Source: Allacma fusca
Lineage: Eukaryota; Arthropoda; Collembola; Symphypleona; Sminthuridae
Reading direction: 5' to 3'
Assembly (NCBI GenBank): GCA_947179485.1
Contig: OX359249.1
Coordinates: 5,642,001-5,706,000, forward strand
Length of the DNA: 64,000 bases
The position numbers and the translations under genes are program-made. Shown here in pieces: positions 47,952-59,843 of this stretch (the stretch's first letter is position 1; each line of letters begins with the position of its first letter). Below the pieces are notes generated by a model, which saw only the letters and a list, made by a program, of their open reading frames with translations, was not told the origin of the DNA and did not search any database.

Positions 47952-49326
47952 CCCTGGACAGGCTCTTATGTACATCCAGATCCCAAGGGTTATCTTGGTG
48001 GAAGGGAATCTATGGGGATATTTTTGCATACAGAGATACAGAGAGTTCTTATAGACCGTTATAACGAGCCTGTAACCCCAGAGCTAAAGCCCAGACCGGT
48101 TACAAGCTTAATTCCAATGCCGAACGTAGTGGTGAAAGTGTATACTTGAGTGAGACAAGTAATTCATATCGGACTAGGAGGAGGAAGCTATCTGACTTTC
48201 CTGGCTTTATGTAAATAAATAATAGTCAAGTGCATTGAACTTAAATCCATTTAGAATCACACGAATCTTTCGAAAGTCTCGTGTGCGTGCCTTGTGTGAG
48301 GTTTTTCTCTCCGGCATTCAGCCCGCACGCACCCCCCCCCCCTTCCATTTCCCTATACATAGCATATCCTCTCATTCACTCACACCATTGAATCTATAGA
48401 CACGTGGATACATACAACTTACGCAGGTATGTGTTATTATCCCTCTTATAAATACAAGAGACTATCTTTCCTTTCACCAGTGAGAGTCTCAATATAGCAG
48501 TCCCTCTTGTATTATCTCCATAATTCTCTCCCCCCCCTAAAGCTCCTGCTACCTAATTTTGATCCTGTTTCAGCACTTCCAATATCTCTCGTTACAACGG
48601 CTCCCTCCACAACAGCATACAGACAGTACACTCTACAACAGACCTTCCTTTCCTCCACGTTTTTTTTTACAGTGGTTGAATTTAAACAAAATTATTTTTA
48701 TGAAACCTCAACAGTTGTAAAGTCATAAGAGAGAGAGAGAGGAATTCCTCCTCCCAGGGTTGTCTTATATAACGAGACTGTACGGTACACATTTTGCATG
48801 AGATCCCCATTAAACCCTTCATAATTTGTCCTATAAAGCTTCTAATGCATTTTCCCATACCTGAACTTTGTAACGCCTGCCCTGTAACAATCCCATCTAA
48901 TCCAGGTCTATTTCTTTTAAGCGTAGAGAAATAACTACCTTACATGAAACTTTCACAAGTCGGACAAAATGGCAGTAACCCAAGCTACGGGTTCAGCCAA
49001 GCCACGCTCTTACAGAGCACACTCTTGCTGGGAAGGACTTTCCTTATAACAGCTACTTCCATACAACTAACTACGGATACAGGCATTAATTTTCTCCTAA
49101 ATCCTCATCAGAGAAAGTTAACGTAATTATGTATGTACATATAAATACTAAAATTTGACTGAGTTGAGGGCTGCTGGAGGAACAAGAGGCTACTGTATAT
49201 CTGAGAGAGTGATGAAGCCTGATGAAAAGTGTGGATGCGTATAGTCCTGTAAATGGGAGCATTAAGACAAAAGAATTGAGGAGCAGTGGGGAGTGTGTTA
49301 GGAGGAGTGAATTGGGAAATGCTGAT

Positions 49327-49390
49327 TGTGTGTGCGTGTGTGTGCGTATGTGTGTCTGTGTGTGTGTGTGTGTGTGAGTGTGTGTGTGTG
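49327..49390. repeat. (GT)n microsatellite, interrupted
   Basis: A GT-rich tract with CGT, CTG and ATG interruptions. Confidence 0.9.
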
Positions 49391-50638
49391 GGTGACTGTG
49401 GGAAATAAAATAAAAGGAAAGTGGAGAGAAAGGAAAGTGAGTTCCTCTCCCTCCCTCACTTTCTCCCAACAATGTGTTCCAGGGCAGAGGCACGGAGTCA
49501 AAGTGTAGGGACCAGCTCCAATGTTTATGTTGGAGGAGAGGAGCCACTCACTCCATCCATGTCTGGCCATTAGAGCAGTCCATGTCTGGGAATTCCCTCC
49601 GAGGATTGAAACCCTTACAGGATCGTCTTGTTATAACCCACCCCCTCAGAACACCATCCGAAAAACCCACCTTGTCTCTCCACACTTCGTCCAAAAATTC
49701 ATTTCCAACAGCATGAATATCCCAATCCCTTTATAAAGGCCCCAGCTTCAAGAATGACTTCCCTCCCAAGGGAGTATCCTTAAAGAGTTAATTATGAAGA
49801 CCCTCAACTACAACAAATTACACTTATTCCTACTGTGAGAAAAAATTAATTTTAAAACTCATCAGGGATATCCCCAACTAGAATTGACTGTAGAGTCAAT
49901 GCTCTTACAAAATAGTCCATTATAATGAGAGTCTACTGTGCATGCCCCTCCATCCAATCAAGCTAAAATTGAGTCCATACAGAATGTATGAGGCGAGGTG
50001 TAGGATTCGGAAGGGCTGCCGACAGAAGGGTAGGGGGTCAGTTGTGACAAGTGGCTCCTGTACAGCTGGGAGCAATAACTCCAGCTCCTATACACAGCTC
50101 CGAGGCTTTTTCTATGGAGTCGGCTTGTTTGCTTGTGTAGATGTGCTCGTATGTGCGTAAGTGCGTGCATTCTAAACTGCGAGCACTTTCACCCCCTATA
50201 CTCATACTCGGGGTAAAGGAAGGAGCTCAATGTGTGAAAGTGCGTGAAGGCTGTGCATTATGTGTGGGAGACATTTCTACGTGGGAAAGTTACGTAATAA
50301 AAAGTCGGGGTAATAATACATATCTACCATATAGTGTAGATATACGCATTGCATTGAAGCTAGAACTGTTCCCTATACGCACGTGGACCTGAAACAAGCT
50401 CTGCACAAACAGACCTCCACTCCGTTTACATTCTAGAGTGGGCTCTCTTTATAGAGGCCCCCTTTCTTACAAAAAAAAAATCTTTCTCCATTGGATACAC
50501 CTTTACACACAGAGTGAGCCTCAAACGGATCTTATGTACATAGGACCGGCCGTTATAAAGGGTCCGTCATATGTAACGAGCTTACGTATAAATATGCTTC
50601 CTTTCCTAAGGAGGAAATTTGTTGCTCTTCCTAAGACG

Positions 50639-50658
50639 TCCCTTATAACGAGACTCTA
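50639..50658 (-). repeat. TIR-like motif copy, minus orientation
   Basis: Reads TCCCTTATAACGAGACTCTA. Another minus copy at 51614-51633 reads AACCGTTATAACGAGGCTTC. Confidence 0.55.
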
Positions 50659-52144
50659 CGGTAACCCATTCAATATCGTCCCCTTATAAGACACACGGAC
50701 TATACCCCTCCCAAAAAGTACCATAAAAACATCCATTGCCGAGCAAAGTTCCTTGTCCTGTAATAATTATATTATGTATCGACAAAGTCCCAGAAAAGCA
50801 TTTGTAAATATGGAATCTTCAATAGGAGTCCTTACACTCCTGACAGTGAAGTCTGACTATAGTAGAGCTGCCCAAAACCAGTACGGACATTGGGAACTGT
50901 CTTCAGGATAGAAGTAACGTTTGTCAGTAACGAGGCGTCATATCATTTTTGGCCCCGTAAGGACTGCTCCTCCAGCCTATACGTCCCTTTCCCTGAGACT
51001 CCACTGTAGGGAACACATAAATTTGAGCCGTAGGAGCGGAGCCACACGCACTTCCCCATACACTTGTCAAAAGAGTAGCGGGGTCTGGCTGCGTGAGTGC
51101 GTCTACAGTCCATGAGTGCTATAAGTTGTGCATGAGGGTTACTACTCCCAAACTTCTGGAGTCAAATCCCTTTATAACAGCCCCTCTTTAATTCCCCCTC
51201 ACTCAGGGAATCCGAAATAGAACCTTTGTCCCTGTACAAGACTCAGCTTCATATTAAATAGCATGTATTTTAAAGAAACCTCCCTCCTAGACATTGTCCC
51301 TTCGTAGGGAGGACCCTCATAGCGAGACTGTACTTGGAGTGAGGCCACTCCACTCTCACACAAGTGCGTGCCCATGTTAGTGCGTATGTGTATGGTAAAG
51401 TGTGCATTTTGTACATTTGGAAGGGATGAGATTCTCCTGAAGGAGTTTCCCTTCCTTTCTAAACACATGTGTGTACTCTACGGTCTCGATATAACAGTCC
51501 CATCCAAGAGATAAACTCCCTTACAATACCCTGATGGATTTATCAATGCAAAATAAACATTGCAATTTCTAGGGAAGAGGTCCTATGAGCTTGGAGGAGA
51601 GGGTGGTTTTTATAACCGTTATAACGAGGCTTCATTTATAAATGTACTCGTAACAAAAATTAACATTATTTCTAGAAAAAAGGGGGAAGGTGAGAAAATG
51701 TGAGAATGTTTTGGAGGAGTGAAAATCCATGGGATGAGGTAGTAAGAGTGCACTGTACATCCAAAAAAGGAGCTCTTATAAGAGATACGAAGCAGCTCCC
51801 TATATATGAGTGCATAGAGGAGGGCGGGAGAAAGGAGGGAAAGGACAGATAGTGGAAAGAATGTGAGCTTGCACGCGTTTCACTTATCGATTAGCTTCCG
51901 CAAAACAGCATGGGAAAGAGCCAGTGAGGGTTTACTCATACAGTTCAAAACTGACAAAGTCAGTTTGAGAGAGCCAGAGGAAATCCGAAAGGGGAGAATA
52001 AGTAAGGCTTCATCCCGGGTCTACAGTCAACTCTCCCTTTAGCAGACACCCCTGGGAAAATATGTTCTCTTCGCAGAAATATAAAAAAAATACCAAAAAA
52101 CATCCTACAGATTTTTTCTTATTGCAAGAGCTCAGACCGGGAAA

Positions 52145-52164
52145 GTCTCCCTATAACGGACCTC
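52145..52164 (+). repeat. TIR-like motif copy, plus orientation
   Basis: Reads GTCTCCCTATAACGGACCTC. Confidence 0.5.
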
Positions 52165-53010
52165 CAATGCAAAAGCATTGGCTCAGTAGGCTCAGAGATA
52201 CTTGGACACAGGCTCGTTTCCCACAATGCGAATTTTTATAATTACTTTTAAGAGCACGGACAGGAAACTAAGCCGGAGCTTGAATTCGATTGAACTTCCA
52301 TTTAAAATCTGTGAAAAAAATTTTTTTTCTATAGAGACCGTGTTTTTTGGGGATGAGCCGCTATGACAAGGTTCGACTCAAATAAAGATTGAGGGAAAAG
52401 CTGCCATTCCAAGTGGACGGGATTGTAGGAGGGAATCCTGTAGAAATTGTATTAAAGAGATGGTATCTAAATTTCCATGGTATTTTTTTTTTACATCCCT
52501 TCATTTCTTCAGGATTGGAGGGATGATTGCAAAGGCAGAGATTTGTTTTTGTCTGTTGAGCAGATAACATGAGTTTGGTCCAAGTACGAAGATGGAATAC
52601 AAGTGAGCTCATGGTGGGAAAAAGTCAGACCTCTTCCTCAGCTTCCTTTAATTCCCAGTCCCTGAAAAACATCCATGGTTTCCCCAATATCCAGGGTCCC
52701 ACAAAACACATTCACTTTCTTCGCCACATTTTCCCCCATTTGTTTGAAAAATCCATATATTTTCCGTGTTAGCACAAAAAATCCAAAAAAAAGAGAAAAT
52801 TCTCTCAATGAAACCATGAATGTTTTAAGGAAGGGTTAAAAGTCGTTCCAGAGAAAAGTGGATAATTTTTTACCACTCTTCACTCTTCAGCCTCTTACAA
52901 AAATAAGATCCTTAGGAAGAGATTTAGGGGGAATTTTAAGGGAAGGAATTATTTACAGGATCCCTGGGCATATAGATACATTGTCATACGAATGTATGGT
53001 CCTGACTTCA

Positions 53011-53314
53011 TAACAGGTTTGATTCCACTGTAGGAATTTTTTTTTGAGGAGGGGGGAGGGGGGAATACACTCCGCGACTATTGTCGACATCGAGAGAAAA
53101 AGCGTCTTCACCAGAAATTCTCACTTTTTTTTCCCCCCACCAGACGACAACCTCCTCCGTTGCTGTTAATTTCCAGAGAAACTTTGCGAGAGCTTCATGG
53201 AGCTGACAGAGGGAAAGCTCGGACACTTGGGTCCAAGCACTTTCAGTGCAGTTGGCCATAAAAGCTAAATCAACGCTTGTGGGATTTAGGCCACGAGCCT
53301 CTCTTCCCCATACC
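53011..53314 (-). other. candidate minus-strand coding exon, unrecognised
   Basis: On the minus strand an acceptor-like GATTTTTATACAG is followed by 101 codons without a stop. The first part has a protein-like composition (REARGLNPTSVDLAF, then MANCTESAWTQVSELSLCQL, then HEALAKFLWKL). The end (SPLPPPQKKIP) looks like low-complexity DNA, so a real exon would probably stop earlier; possible donors are GAG/GTTGTC and AAA/GTGAGA. I do not recognise a family, and no partner exon was found. Open frames of this length do occur by chance here. Confidence 0.2.
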
Positions 53315-54868
53315 CTGTATAAAAATCACTTGTGAAGATTCAAGAGCCCACGCAATTTTTTTCCCAGGGCTCTTCTCCATATAGAACGCACCCAAAAAAA
53401 AATCCCAAGAGTTATTGAAGGGATTCAAGACATATCAACTCCAGTTGGATCCCCCCGTTATAACAGTCTTCGAATTAAGAGTAGTCTTTTCAGCGAAATT
53501 TTTTTAAGTAATTTTTTTTATAGATGTGTATAGATATAATTATGTAAGGAAGTATTTTTTTCCTAGAGGTGGTTTTTAAAGGGAGAGTCCACTGTAAATC
53601 CCAGAATTACCACAAAAGAAATATCAATAAAGAGAATGGATTTCTCCATAAGAATCCAGAAGAATGCCGAGGCTTGAGATGTTGAGAGGGAGCCGGATTT
53701 TTTCCCAGAAGTTCGACCTTTTTGTCTCTCTAATCACTTCCACGTGTGCTCTTGCATGCAAAACTCATTTTTATTAGCACACCTCCAGTCTTCTCCCTTG
53801 TCAAGGTCCTGGATCTGGATTTCATAATATATGTAACATATAGCCAAAGGAATTTACTACGAGGACGCTTTCCCTATCAAAGCATATGCTATAAATTTGA
53901 AGTCAATTTTTTCCCATCCATTTATCTTGTAAGAAAAAAATTTGCCTGGAAAATAACTCCTTATATATTTGATAGTGTTTTTCCTTACCGATTTTTTTTA
54001 TAGATGCAAATTATTGTGAGGGTTGAGATAAGAAGAGTAGAGGGTTACAGGGATGCACGTGAGGTCAGGAAAATATGAGCAAGTATAATCAAAAAAATCG
54101 TGGAGGCTGTAGGATAAGAACAAGTTGTAGGAGAACGGATCTTTCGTAAAGGATAATTGATAATAATAGAGCAGTGCTTCAAGACCGTGAAAGCTGTTGA
54201 AAGGAGTCGATGGCCATTATGAAATGAAAGAGCTCAATTTGAGCATATGAACACGTGGGGAGTAATTACGTTCTTGGCGGAAAAGGAATTCATTGAAGGA
54301 AGACAATAATTGAAAAATGAGATTTTATGCTGCTCATTGCACCAGAATGGGAAATACTTCACACTTTGCTACACCCTTACTCTGGTCAGCAGCTGTTGCT
54401 CAATTGGAGGCAGAGATTGTGAGAAAACCTCAAAAATTAGATCGATCTTAGGAAATAAAGGTAATTTGGGAATAAGGGCATATTTTTGATTGAACAGGGG
54501 AAATGTTTTAATGAGGGGTCCCTTTTAGTGATAGGATGATGTAAGGATTGCATTTGTTGTTTTTAGGGAAATACGCACAAAGTTGTGTTCTCGCAATTAG
54601 AAATAATTATTATAGTTCAATTGAGGTACAGGACGGATTTTATAATTTTCCTCTTCCGGGCTAGCCCTCATTAGGAAGTTATTTGTCTATTTATTAATTG
54701 AATCTCACAAAGTTGGTAGCAATTTTTTTTAAGATTCCCTGGAAGTTCTTTTATTCCAGTGGGTCAATTTTGGGAGTCACAGAGGTCACGAGCGGGAAGT
54801 CAAGTCGGATTTTCTTTCGCAAACTTTGCTTACAATTTTATTCTCACAAATTTTTAAAATTCCCTCTA

Positions 54869-55105
54869 AATAATGCTTTCAAATTTCTGCAAAATATTGC
54901 TTTCAAATTTCTGCAAAATATTGCTTTCAAATTTCTGCAAAATATTTCTTTCAAATTTCTGCAAAATATTGCTTTCAAAATTTCTGCAAAATATTGCTTT
55001 CAAATTTCTGCAAAATATTGCTTTCAAATTTCTGCAAAATATTGGTTTCAAATTTCAGCCAAATATTACTTTCAAATTCCCGCTAAATATTGTTTCAAAT
55101 TCAAC
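54869..55105. repeat. 24-bp minisatellite, about 10 copies
   Basis: The unit TTTCAAATTTCTGCAAAATA plus TTGC is repeated about ten times; the last three copies are diverged. The period divides by three, so both strands show apparent peptide repeats (FKFLQNIA type), which I treat as artefacts. Confidence 0.9.
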
Positions 55106-55892
55106 GCCAATTTGGACCAAACCTCAGGAAACATAGGAAGAATAAATAATGCAGAATATAATAATTGTAACCTCAGAACTTCCTTCTGCTCCAAATTGTC
55201 CTCAATTTTCCTAAAATTTCCTTAACCTTGCTTGCGTGTTTGCAGATCAGGTTCGTCAAATAATTTAGAAAAAGTATCGCAATGCAAAATATTATATAGA
55301 TTTTTAAATTCTTAAAAGATCTAACACTGGCCCCGGGAGCCCAGAATATTATCCTATTTCAATGAAAGAAATTTCAGAAAATTTGAAAAAATAATTAGGA
55401 ACAAATTGGAGGATTTAAATAGTAGATCATTTGATCCCTTATGTGGGCTAGTGCAGGACAAATTATAAGAGCGACCCTGTTCACGACTAGAATTGAGTTA
55501 AGAAGTCTCGGAAACAGCAAAACGCATTGAGTGGTTGACTGGGTCTGGGTTGAGCATTTTTCTACGGAAGGATAGGTACATATTTTTCTACGCAAGGATA
55601 GGATACAGATTTCGCTCAGCGTATAATTATCGCTAACCCCAACTTCCTGTCACTTGATCTTTCAATTTTTAACTTATTTCTGCACTAATTTATGTCCCTA
55701 TGCGTGCTCTTTTGTTATACGTTATATTGTTTTGCTTGGCTAAAATTCCTAATTTTTCCCAACAATCATAATTGAGATCAAATGAATTTTATTGTAAATG
55801 GATGCGTTCTCAAAATTTTGACCCACTTTTATAGGGGACGTCTGAGACAGATACTCGCAATAAAGAGTAAATCTGAATGACTATAAAACTGC

Positions 55893-56402
55893 AAAGGAAC
55901 AAAATTCAAAATTTGTAAAATCTTTCAGAAACAATGTTGAAAATCCGTGAAATTATCCAGGTGCAAAGTTTAAAATCCCTGAAATTTTTCAGAAGCAAAA
56001 TTGAAACCTGTAGAATTTTTCAGATCTAAAATGGAGAAACTGCCCTTATTTTTTAAACCAAATTTTAAACCTGTGAAATTTTAAACAAAATGGAAAATAT
56101 GGGTAATTTTTTTAAACCAAAATTGTAACCTATGAAATTTTTCGGAAGCAAAATTGAAAGCTGTATAATTTTTCGGAAGCAAAATTGAAAGCTGTATAAT
56201 TTTTTGGAAGCAAAATTGAAACCTATGAAATTTTTCGGAAGCAAAATTGAAGCCTATGAACTTTTTTGGAAGCAAAATTGAAACGTGTATAATTTTTTCG
56301 AAGAAAAATGGAAAATCTGCTCAATTTTGTTTACCAAAATTGAATCCTATGAAATGTTTCTGAAGCAAAATTGAAACACGTGAAATTTTTAATAAACGAA
56401 AT
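55893..56402. repeat. 31-bp minisatellite, about 15 copies, decayed at the edges
   Basis: The unit CCTATGAAATTTTTCGGAAG followed by CAAAATTGAAA is best kept between 56130 and 56280. The outer copies vary in length and sequence. Confidence 0.85.
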
Positions 56403-57817
56403 ATTTCCTCTACAACTGATACGAAGTAATATAAAAAAATGATAAAATATTTCAGAAATAACATTAACGAAGACTAGTAGAGGGAAAGAAACCAATTCGC
56501 AAATTGTGTAAGGTATACAAAATGAAATAAATGTCTAATTACTCAAAAAAATTAAAACCCCATTAAATCTGTCATTTCTCTGTGCTATAAAAAGTACACT
56601 TAAACATGTTAAAATTTTAAATAAACAAAAAAAATCTCTACTTTTGACTTGTAAATCTGCTCCTGCAAAGCAAAGACAAATTACACTTACAACAGCAAAA
56701 AGCTATCATCAGGAGAAAATAATCTTCAATATAATTTACATTCTAAAACCTACAGTAATTTTACATTGCAAAAAAAAAACCTCCCAGGCCGCCTCTGATA
56801 GTGAGAGTGTATACTTGGAGCTCAATTTTGATTTGTAACAATGTTGTAAACACTCACGCTGTTTTCCCCATGCTTCCGTGAGTCCTAAATTTTTCCTAAC
56901 AAAAAATATAATGTAGTGTCATGTACTAAAAGCATCGCACTTGTATTATTATCTCAGCTTGCAAAATTGTATATTATTATTTAGGGATATTATATCAACA
57001 TAATATTTGCTGTTGTGTATGTTATATACATATGTTACATGATTTACGAGTGTACGGAGTGTTGAACCTATTAGGGGTATTTCCCCAGCATTTTTTACCA
57101 CGATGAATTATGTGGCGTATCAAAAGCTACTATATGGACGTGGATGTTTACCATTTTTCCCTATGTGGTAAAGTACAGTGCGCTGTTTTTATTATAGCAT
57201 CCGTCACGGAAATACAGGCCTTGGTCTGGCAATGAGCTGCTATATGGGAAGAAATTAACATTGTCTGAAACGGGAATTTCTCCAAATTTTTTGAGTCCCA
57301 TGAGAGTGCACGCACTCAAGAGGAGGCCCACTACAGAGGGAGTAGACAATACGCACGTACATAGGAAAGCCTCAGGTGCTGGTCAGAGTGCGTGAAGATA
57401 ATCAATCGCTGTTGATTTTTCCTTCCCTCATGCCTCCCTTAATTAGATCGTAACAGAGACGTATTGCACAAAAAGGGAAGAAAATAGGTTTTCTCAGTGA
57501 CTTGGCCACAGGGAATTAATTCCTCTGTTGTTTATCATTTTGTACAAAATCTCACGCCCATTTCCGTAAGTTCCGAGCAAAACCAAGGAAAGTGTTAACT
57601 AGTTGTGAACTGCTTAACTGACTGCAAAATTCTTAAATGACTACAAAATGCTCAACGAACTACAAAGTGTTTCCACCGAGTTGGATATGATTATGAAATT
57701 CATAATCCTATTCGTCGCTCTGGCCCTAGTGATTAAGCATTTTAATTGATCCCACCATGTGTATAATTCCATTTCCAAGCCTCACCACCTCCATTTCCTT
57801 ACTAATAGCCCTTCTCG

Positions 57818-57855
57818 TATAAAAGCCAGCCCAAGGCTCCCAAATCCCATCAGTT
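57818..57855 (+). promoter_or_regulatory. core promoter of the cuticle protein gene (TATA box and initiator)
   Basis: TATAAAAG at 57818-57825 is followed about 32 bases later by ATCAGTTG (57849-57856), which contains the arthropod initiator TCAGT. The spacing fits a start site near 57851-57852 and a 5' UTR of about 75 bases before the ATG at 57926. Sharp TATA/initiator promoters are usual for highly expressed, stage-specific cuticle genes. Confidence 0.8.
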
Positions 57856-57925
57856 GTTTCCCACACATCTCTGCATAACCACAAAAGTCAAATAGTATTT
57901 CAGTTGTGAATAAACAATCCTAAAA

Positions 57926-58057
57926 ATGACTTCCAGTCTCTCCCTCGCTCTGTGCCTTTTGGCCGCCGTTTGCTACGCTTCCGCTGGATACGCTGCCGGA
58001 TACGGACATGGCGGACATGGTGGACATGGTCACGGACACGGTCATGTTGACCATTAC
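57926..58057 (+). CDS. RR-2 cuticle protein, exon 1 (signal peptide and His/Gly-rich linker)
   Basis: The exon encodes 44 residues. It starts with a hydrophobic secretion signal (MTSSLSLALCLLAAVCYASA), with likely cleavage after the ASA at about residue 20. A Gly/His/Tyr-rich segment ([20 protein letters not shown]) follows. It ends at TAC with donor GTAAGT at 58058, phase 0. The protein is secreted from epidermal cells into the cuticle. The His-rich repeats are a common side feature of cuticle proteins and may take part in cross-linking or metal binding; that part is an inference. The next exon, after an 822-base intron, carries the chitin-binding domain. Confidence 0.92.
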
Positions 58058-58879
58058 GTAAGTTTGTGAAAATAGTAAAAAAAAACATCAATAAAATATT
58101 TAAACTTCTTGGTCATAAACTACTATTTGGAATCCAAGAATTTTCTATGCTGACAAATCTCGTCCTGCTATAAAAATCTGGGGCACAAAATCTGTGGGAT
58201 GACGACTGTTCTGCATCGCAGCGCAAATTGAGAGGAACAACTTAGTGCTATTATCAGATTTAGTATTTTTTGGGACAGGAATTCAGTTAGTAAAGACGTA
58301 CTACGTGTACACTAACTTAAACTTGTAAATTTGTACAACTACGGGTTGTCTACTTTGTGGCAGAAAATTTTGAATCCGAAAATTAATTTTGAATCAGAAG
58401 GATACATTTTAAATTCGAAAGGTAAATTTTGAATCGGAAGGGTAAATTTTGAATCGGAAGAGTAAATTTTAAATCGGAAGAGTAAATTTTAAATCGGAAG
58501 AGTAAATATTGAATCGGTCTGAAAATATTGAATAGTAACAAACACATTTTGAATCAGAAAAGAAAATTCCGTACCGTAGCAGGAAACCTTGCATTGTAAC
58601 GGGAAATTTTGAATCGGAACAATACATTTTGAATCGAAACAGAAAATTTGAATAATAGCAACAAATTTGTACTGTAACAAAACGTTCTTGTACCGTTACA
58701 GCGCATTTGTATCGTCAGAAACAAAGTCATGCAAAAGTAAAGGATTTCCCCCAAAACGATTTAAAACTGTTACCCTCCAGGTTAAAAAATGATTCACTGT
58801 ACGTAAAGAAATGCACGGAGTAATAAAATGTCGGGATAAAATGTATGACTTGTACATAAATAATAATAAAATGTTCCAG
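58058..58879 (+). other. intron of the cuticle protein gene with a tandem array
   Basis: A GT-AG intron (GTAAGT to ATGTTCCAG) of 822 bases in phase 0. Nearly half of it is a decayed 20-bp minisatellite, listed separately. Confidence 0.9.
58361..58722. repeat. 20-bp minisatellite inside the cuticle gene intron, about 17 copies
   Basis: The unit AGTAAATTTTGAATCGGAAG is almost perfect from about 58420 to 58510 and decays outward on both sides (GTACCGTAGCAGG and GTACTGTAACAAA forms at the right). Confidence 0.85.
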
Positions 58880-59119
58880 GCCTACCCCCGTTACAAGTAC
58901 TCTTACGGAGTGAATGATCATTACACTGGGGATGTGAAGAGCGCTTCGGAGCAGCGTGATGGTGAAGCTGTGAAAGGACAATACTCCCTCCAAGAGCCCG
59001 ATGGTGCCTGGAGAACCGTAACTTACGTGGCTGACTACAACGGATTCAGAGCCAACGTTCACCGCACTCCTTCCTCTCACGGACATGGACACGGACACGG
59101 TCACGGTTACCAGGGTTAA
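58880..59119 (+). CDS. RR-2 cuticle protein, exon 2 (chitin-binding domain)
   Basis: The exon encodes 79 residues and a TAA, giving a 123-residue precursor. It holds the extended Rebers-Riddiford consensus of the RR-2 class: [20 protein letters not shown], then [19 protein letters not shown], then [20 protein letters not shown]-2 domains bind chitin through aromatic residues on a beta-sheet and are typical of hard cuticle. The C-terminus ends in another short GHGHGHGHG run, so the domain is flanked by His/Gly repeats on both sides. The poly(A) signal lies about 255 bases downstream. The family call is certain; the tissue and stage of expression are not visible. Confidence 0.95.
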   Translation, partial: AYPRYKYSYGVNDHYTGDVKSASEQRDGEAVKGQYSLQEPDGAWRTVTYVADYNGFRANVHRTPSSHGHGHGHGHGYQG

Positions 59120-59375
59120 GCCCAAATTCATAGACAACATTCCTCCTCTCCTTCCTCAGCTCTTAAGCTCTACTCTGTAGGCAGTCCTCTCCCTCTCTCC
59201 CTCTCTCACATCTCCCACATTCTTCCCTCTTTTCCCTTTCCTCCTCAACACTTTCCTCTGTAAGTCATCCTCCCAACTTTGTCTCTTCCTCTAATCCCTC
59301 TCAATGTCATGTCCCATAGTCATACTTGGAATGTGTGTAGAATGCAAAGTCAATTATATTTTTGTATCATGGACC

Positions 59376-59381
59376 AATAAA
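59376..59381 (+). promoter_or_regulatory. poly(A) signal of the cuticle protein gene
   Basis: AATAAA in CCAATAAACC, followed by a T/G-rich stretch. It defines a 3' UTR of about 280 bases, whose first part is pyrimidine-rich. Confidence 0.8.
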
Positions 59382-59762
59382 CCTATTTTTGTATTACATT
59401 TTCTACTTGCTCCGGTTATTATTTCCATTACATTTAATAATTTAGTTTGGGTGCTCATTCACAGTCAAATCTCGTTATAAGGAATGTCACGTTAGAAGGG
59501 AATTTGAGGGAAGGAAGTCTCGTTACATGGGATCTCCATCTAATAATTATCCCAATAACCAGATGTTGTTCATGTGTGTGTGTGTGTGTTTATGTGTGAG
59601 TGTGTATGTGAGTGGGTGCTCTTGTAAAAAATCCATGCATTCAGTACTGTCAGCTTGTATTTCATTACAGTTTGTGTGTACTCACAATTTCCCATTTAAA
59701 TCCAAGCGTTCCACTGACTCTTGGGCAAGAACCCAGAATTTTAACCTCAAGCCCCACAAGCA
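59382..59762. other. spacer between the cuticle gene and the tRNA gene
   Basis: Contains a plus-oriented TIR-like motif copy at 59461-59490 (ACAGTCAAATCTCGTTATAA...) and a (GT)n-rich tract at 59573-59620. No gene seen. Confidence 0.7.
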
Positions 59763-59835
59763 GCCCCTGTGGCCTAATGGATAAGGCATCGGTCTCCTAA
59801 ACCGGGGATTGGGGGTTCGAGTCCCCCCAGGGGTA
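59763..59835 (+). tRNA. tRNA-Arg (anticodon CCU)
   Basis: A 73-base cloverleaf reading AGG codons. The acceptor stem is GCCCCTG with CAGGGGT, with a G-U pair at 1-72, and the discriminator base is A. The anticodon stem TCGGT/ACCGG encloses the loop CTCCTAA, with anticodon CCT at 59796-59798. The T arm is GGGGG-TTCGAGT-CCCCC. The internal A box (TGGCCTAATGG) and B box (GGTTCGAGTCC) are intact. There is no intron. The sequence is very close to the animal tRNA-Arg(CCU) type. The intact boxes and the terminator suggest a functional gene. Confidence 0.97.
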
Positions 59836-59837
59836 TA

Positions 59838-59843
59838 TTTTTT
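59838..59843 (+). terminator. Pol III terminator of the tRNA gene
   Basis: A run of six T begins three bases after the discriminator base. Confidence 0.85.

Larger units (their letters stand above)
46860..57817. other. intergenic DNA with motif copies and minisatellites
   Basis: No recognised gene. TIR-like motif copies are dense between 47.2 and 53.5 kb, mostly minus-oriented up to 51.6 kb. There is a run of 11 C at 48332-48342, (GT)n at 49327-49390, and tandem arrays at 54869-55105 and 55893-56402. One candidate minus-strand exon is listed separately near 53.2 kb. The final 450 bases are the upstream region of the cuticle protein gene and include three to four decayed 20-bp units (AACTGACTGCAAAATTCTTA type) near 57610-57675. 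Confidence 0.6.

Noticed and set aside
52360..52390. tRNA B-box-like GGTTCGACTC
   Set aside because: No cloverleaf can be drawn around it; it is a variant of the dispersed TIR-like repeat.
54698..55225. 175-codon plus frame with FKFLQNIA-type repeats
   Set aside because: It arises from the 24-bp minisatellite; the minus strand shows an equal artefact, and nothing outside the array looks coding.
58727..59140. 137-codon open frame opposite cuticle exon 2
   Set aside because: It is the antisense shadow of the RR-2 exon; the plus strand has the conserved domain and splice sites.
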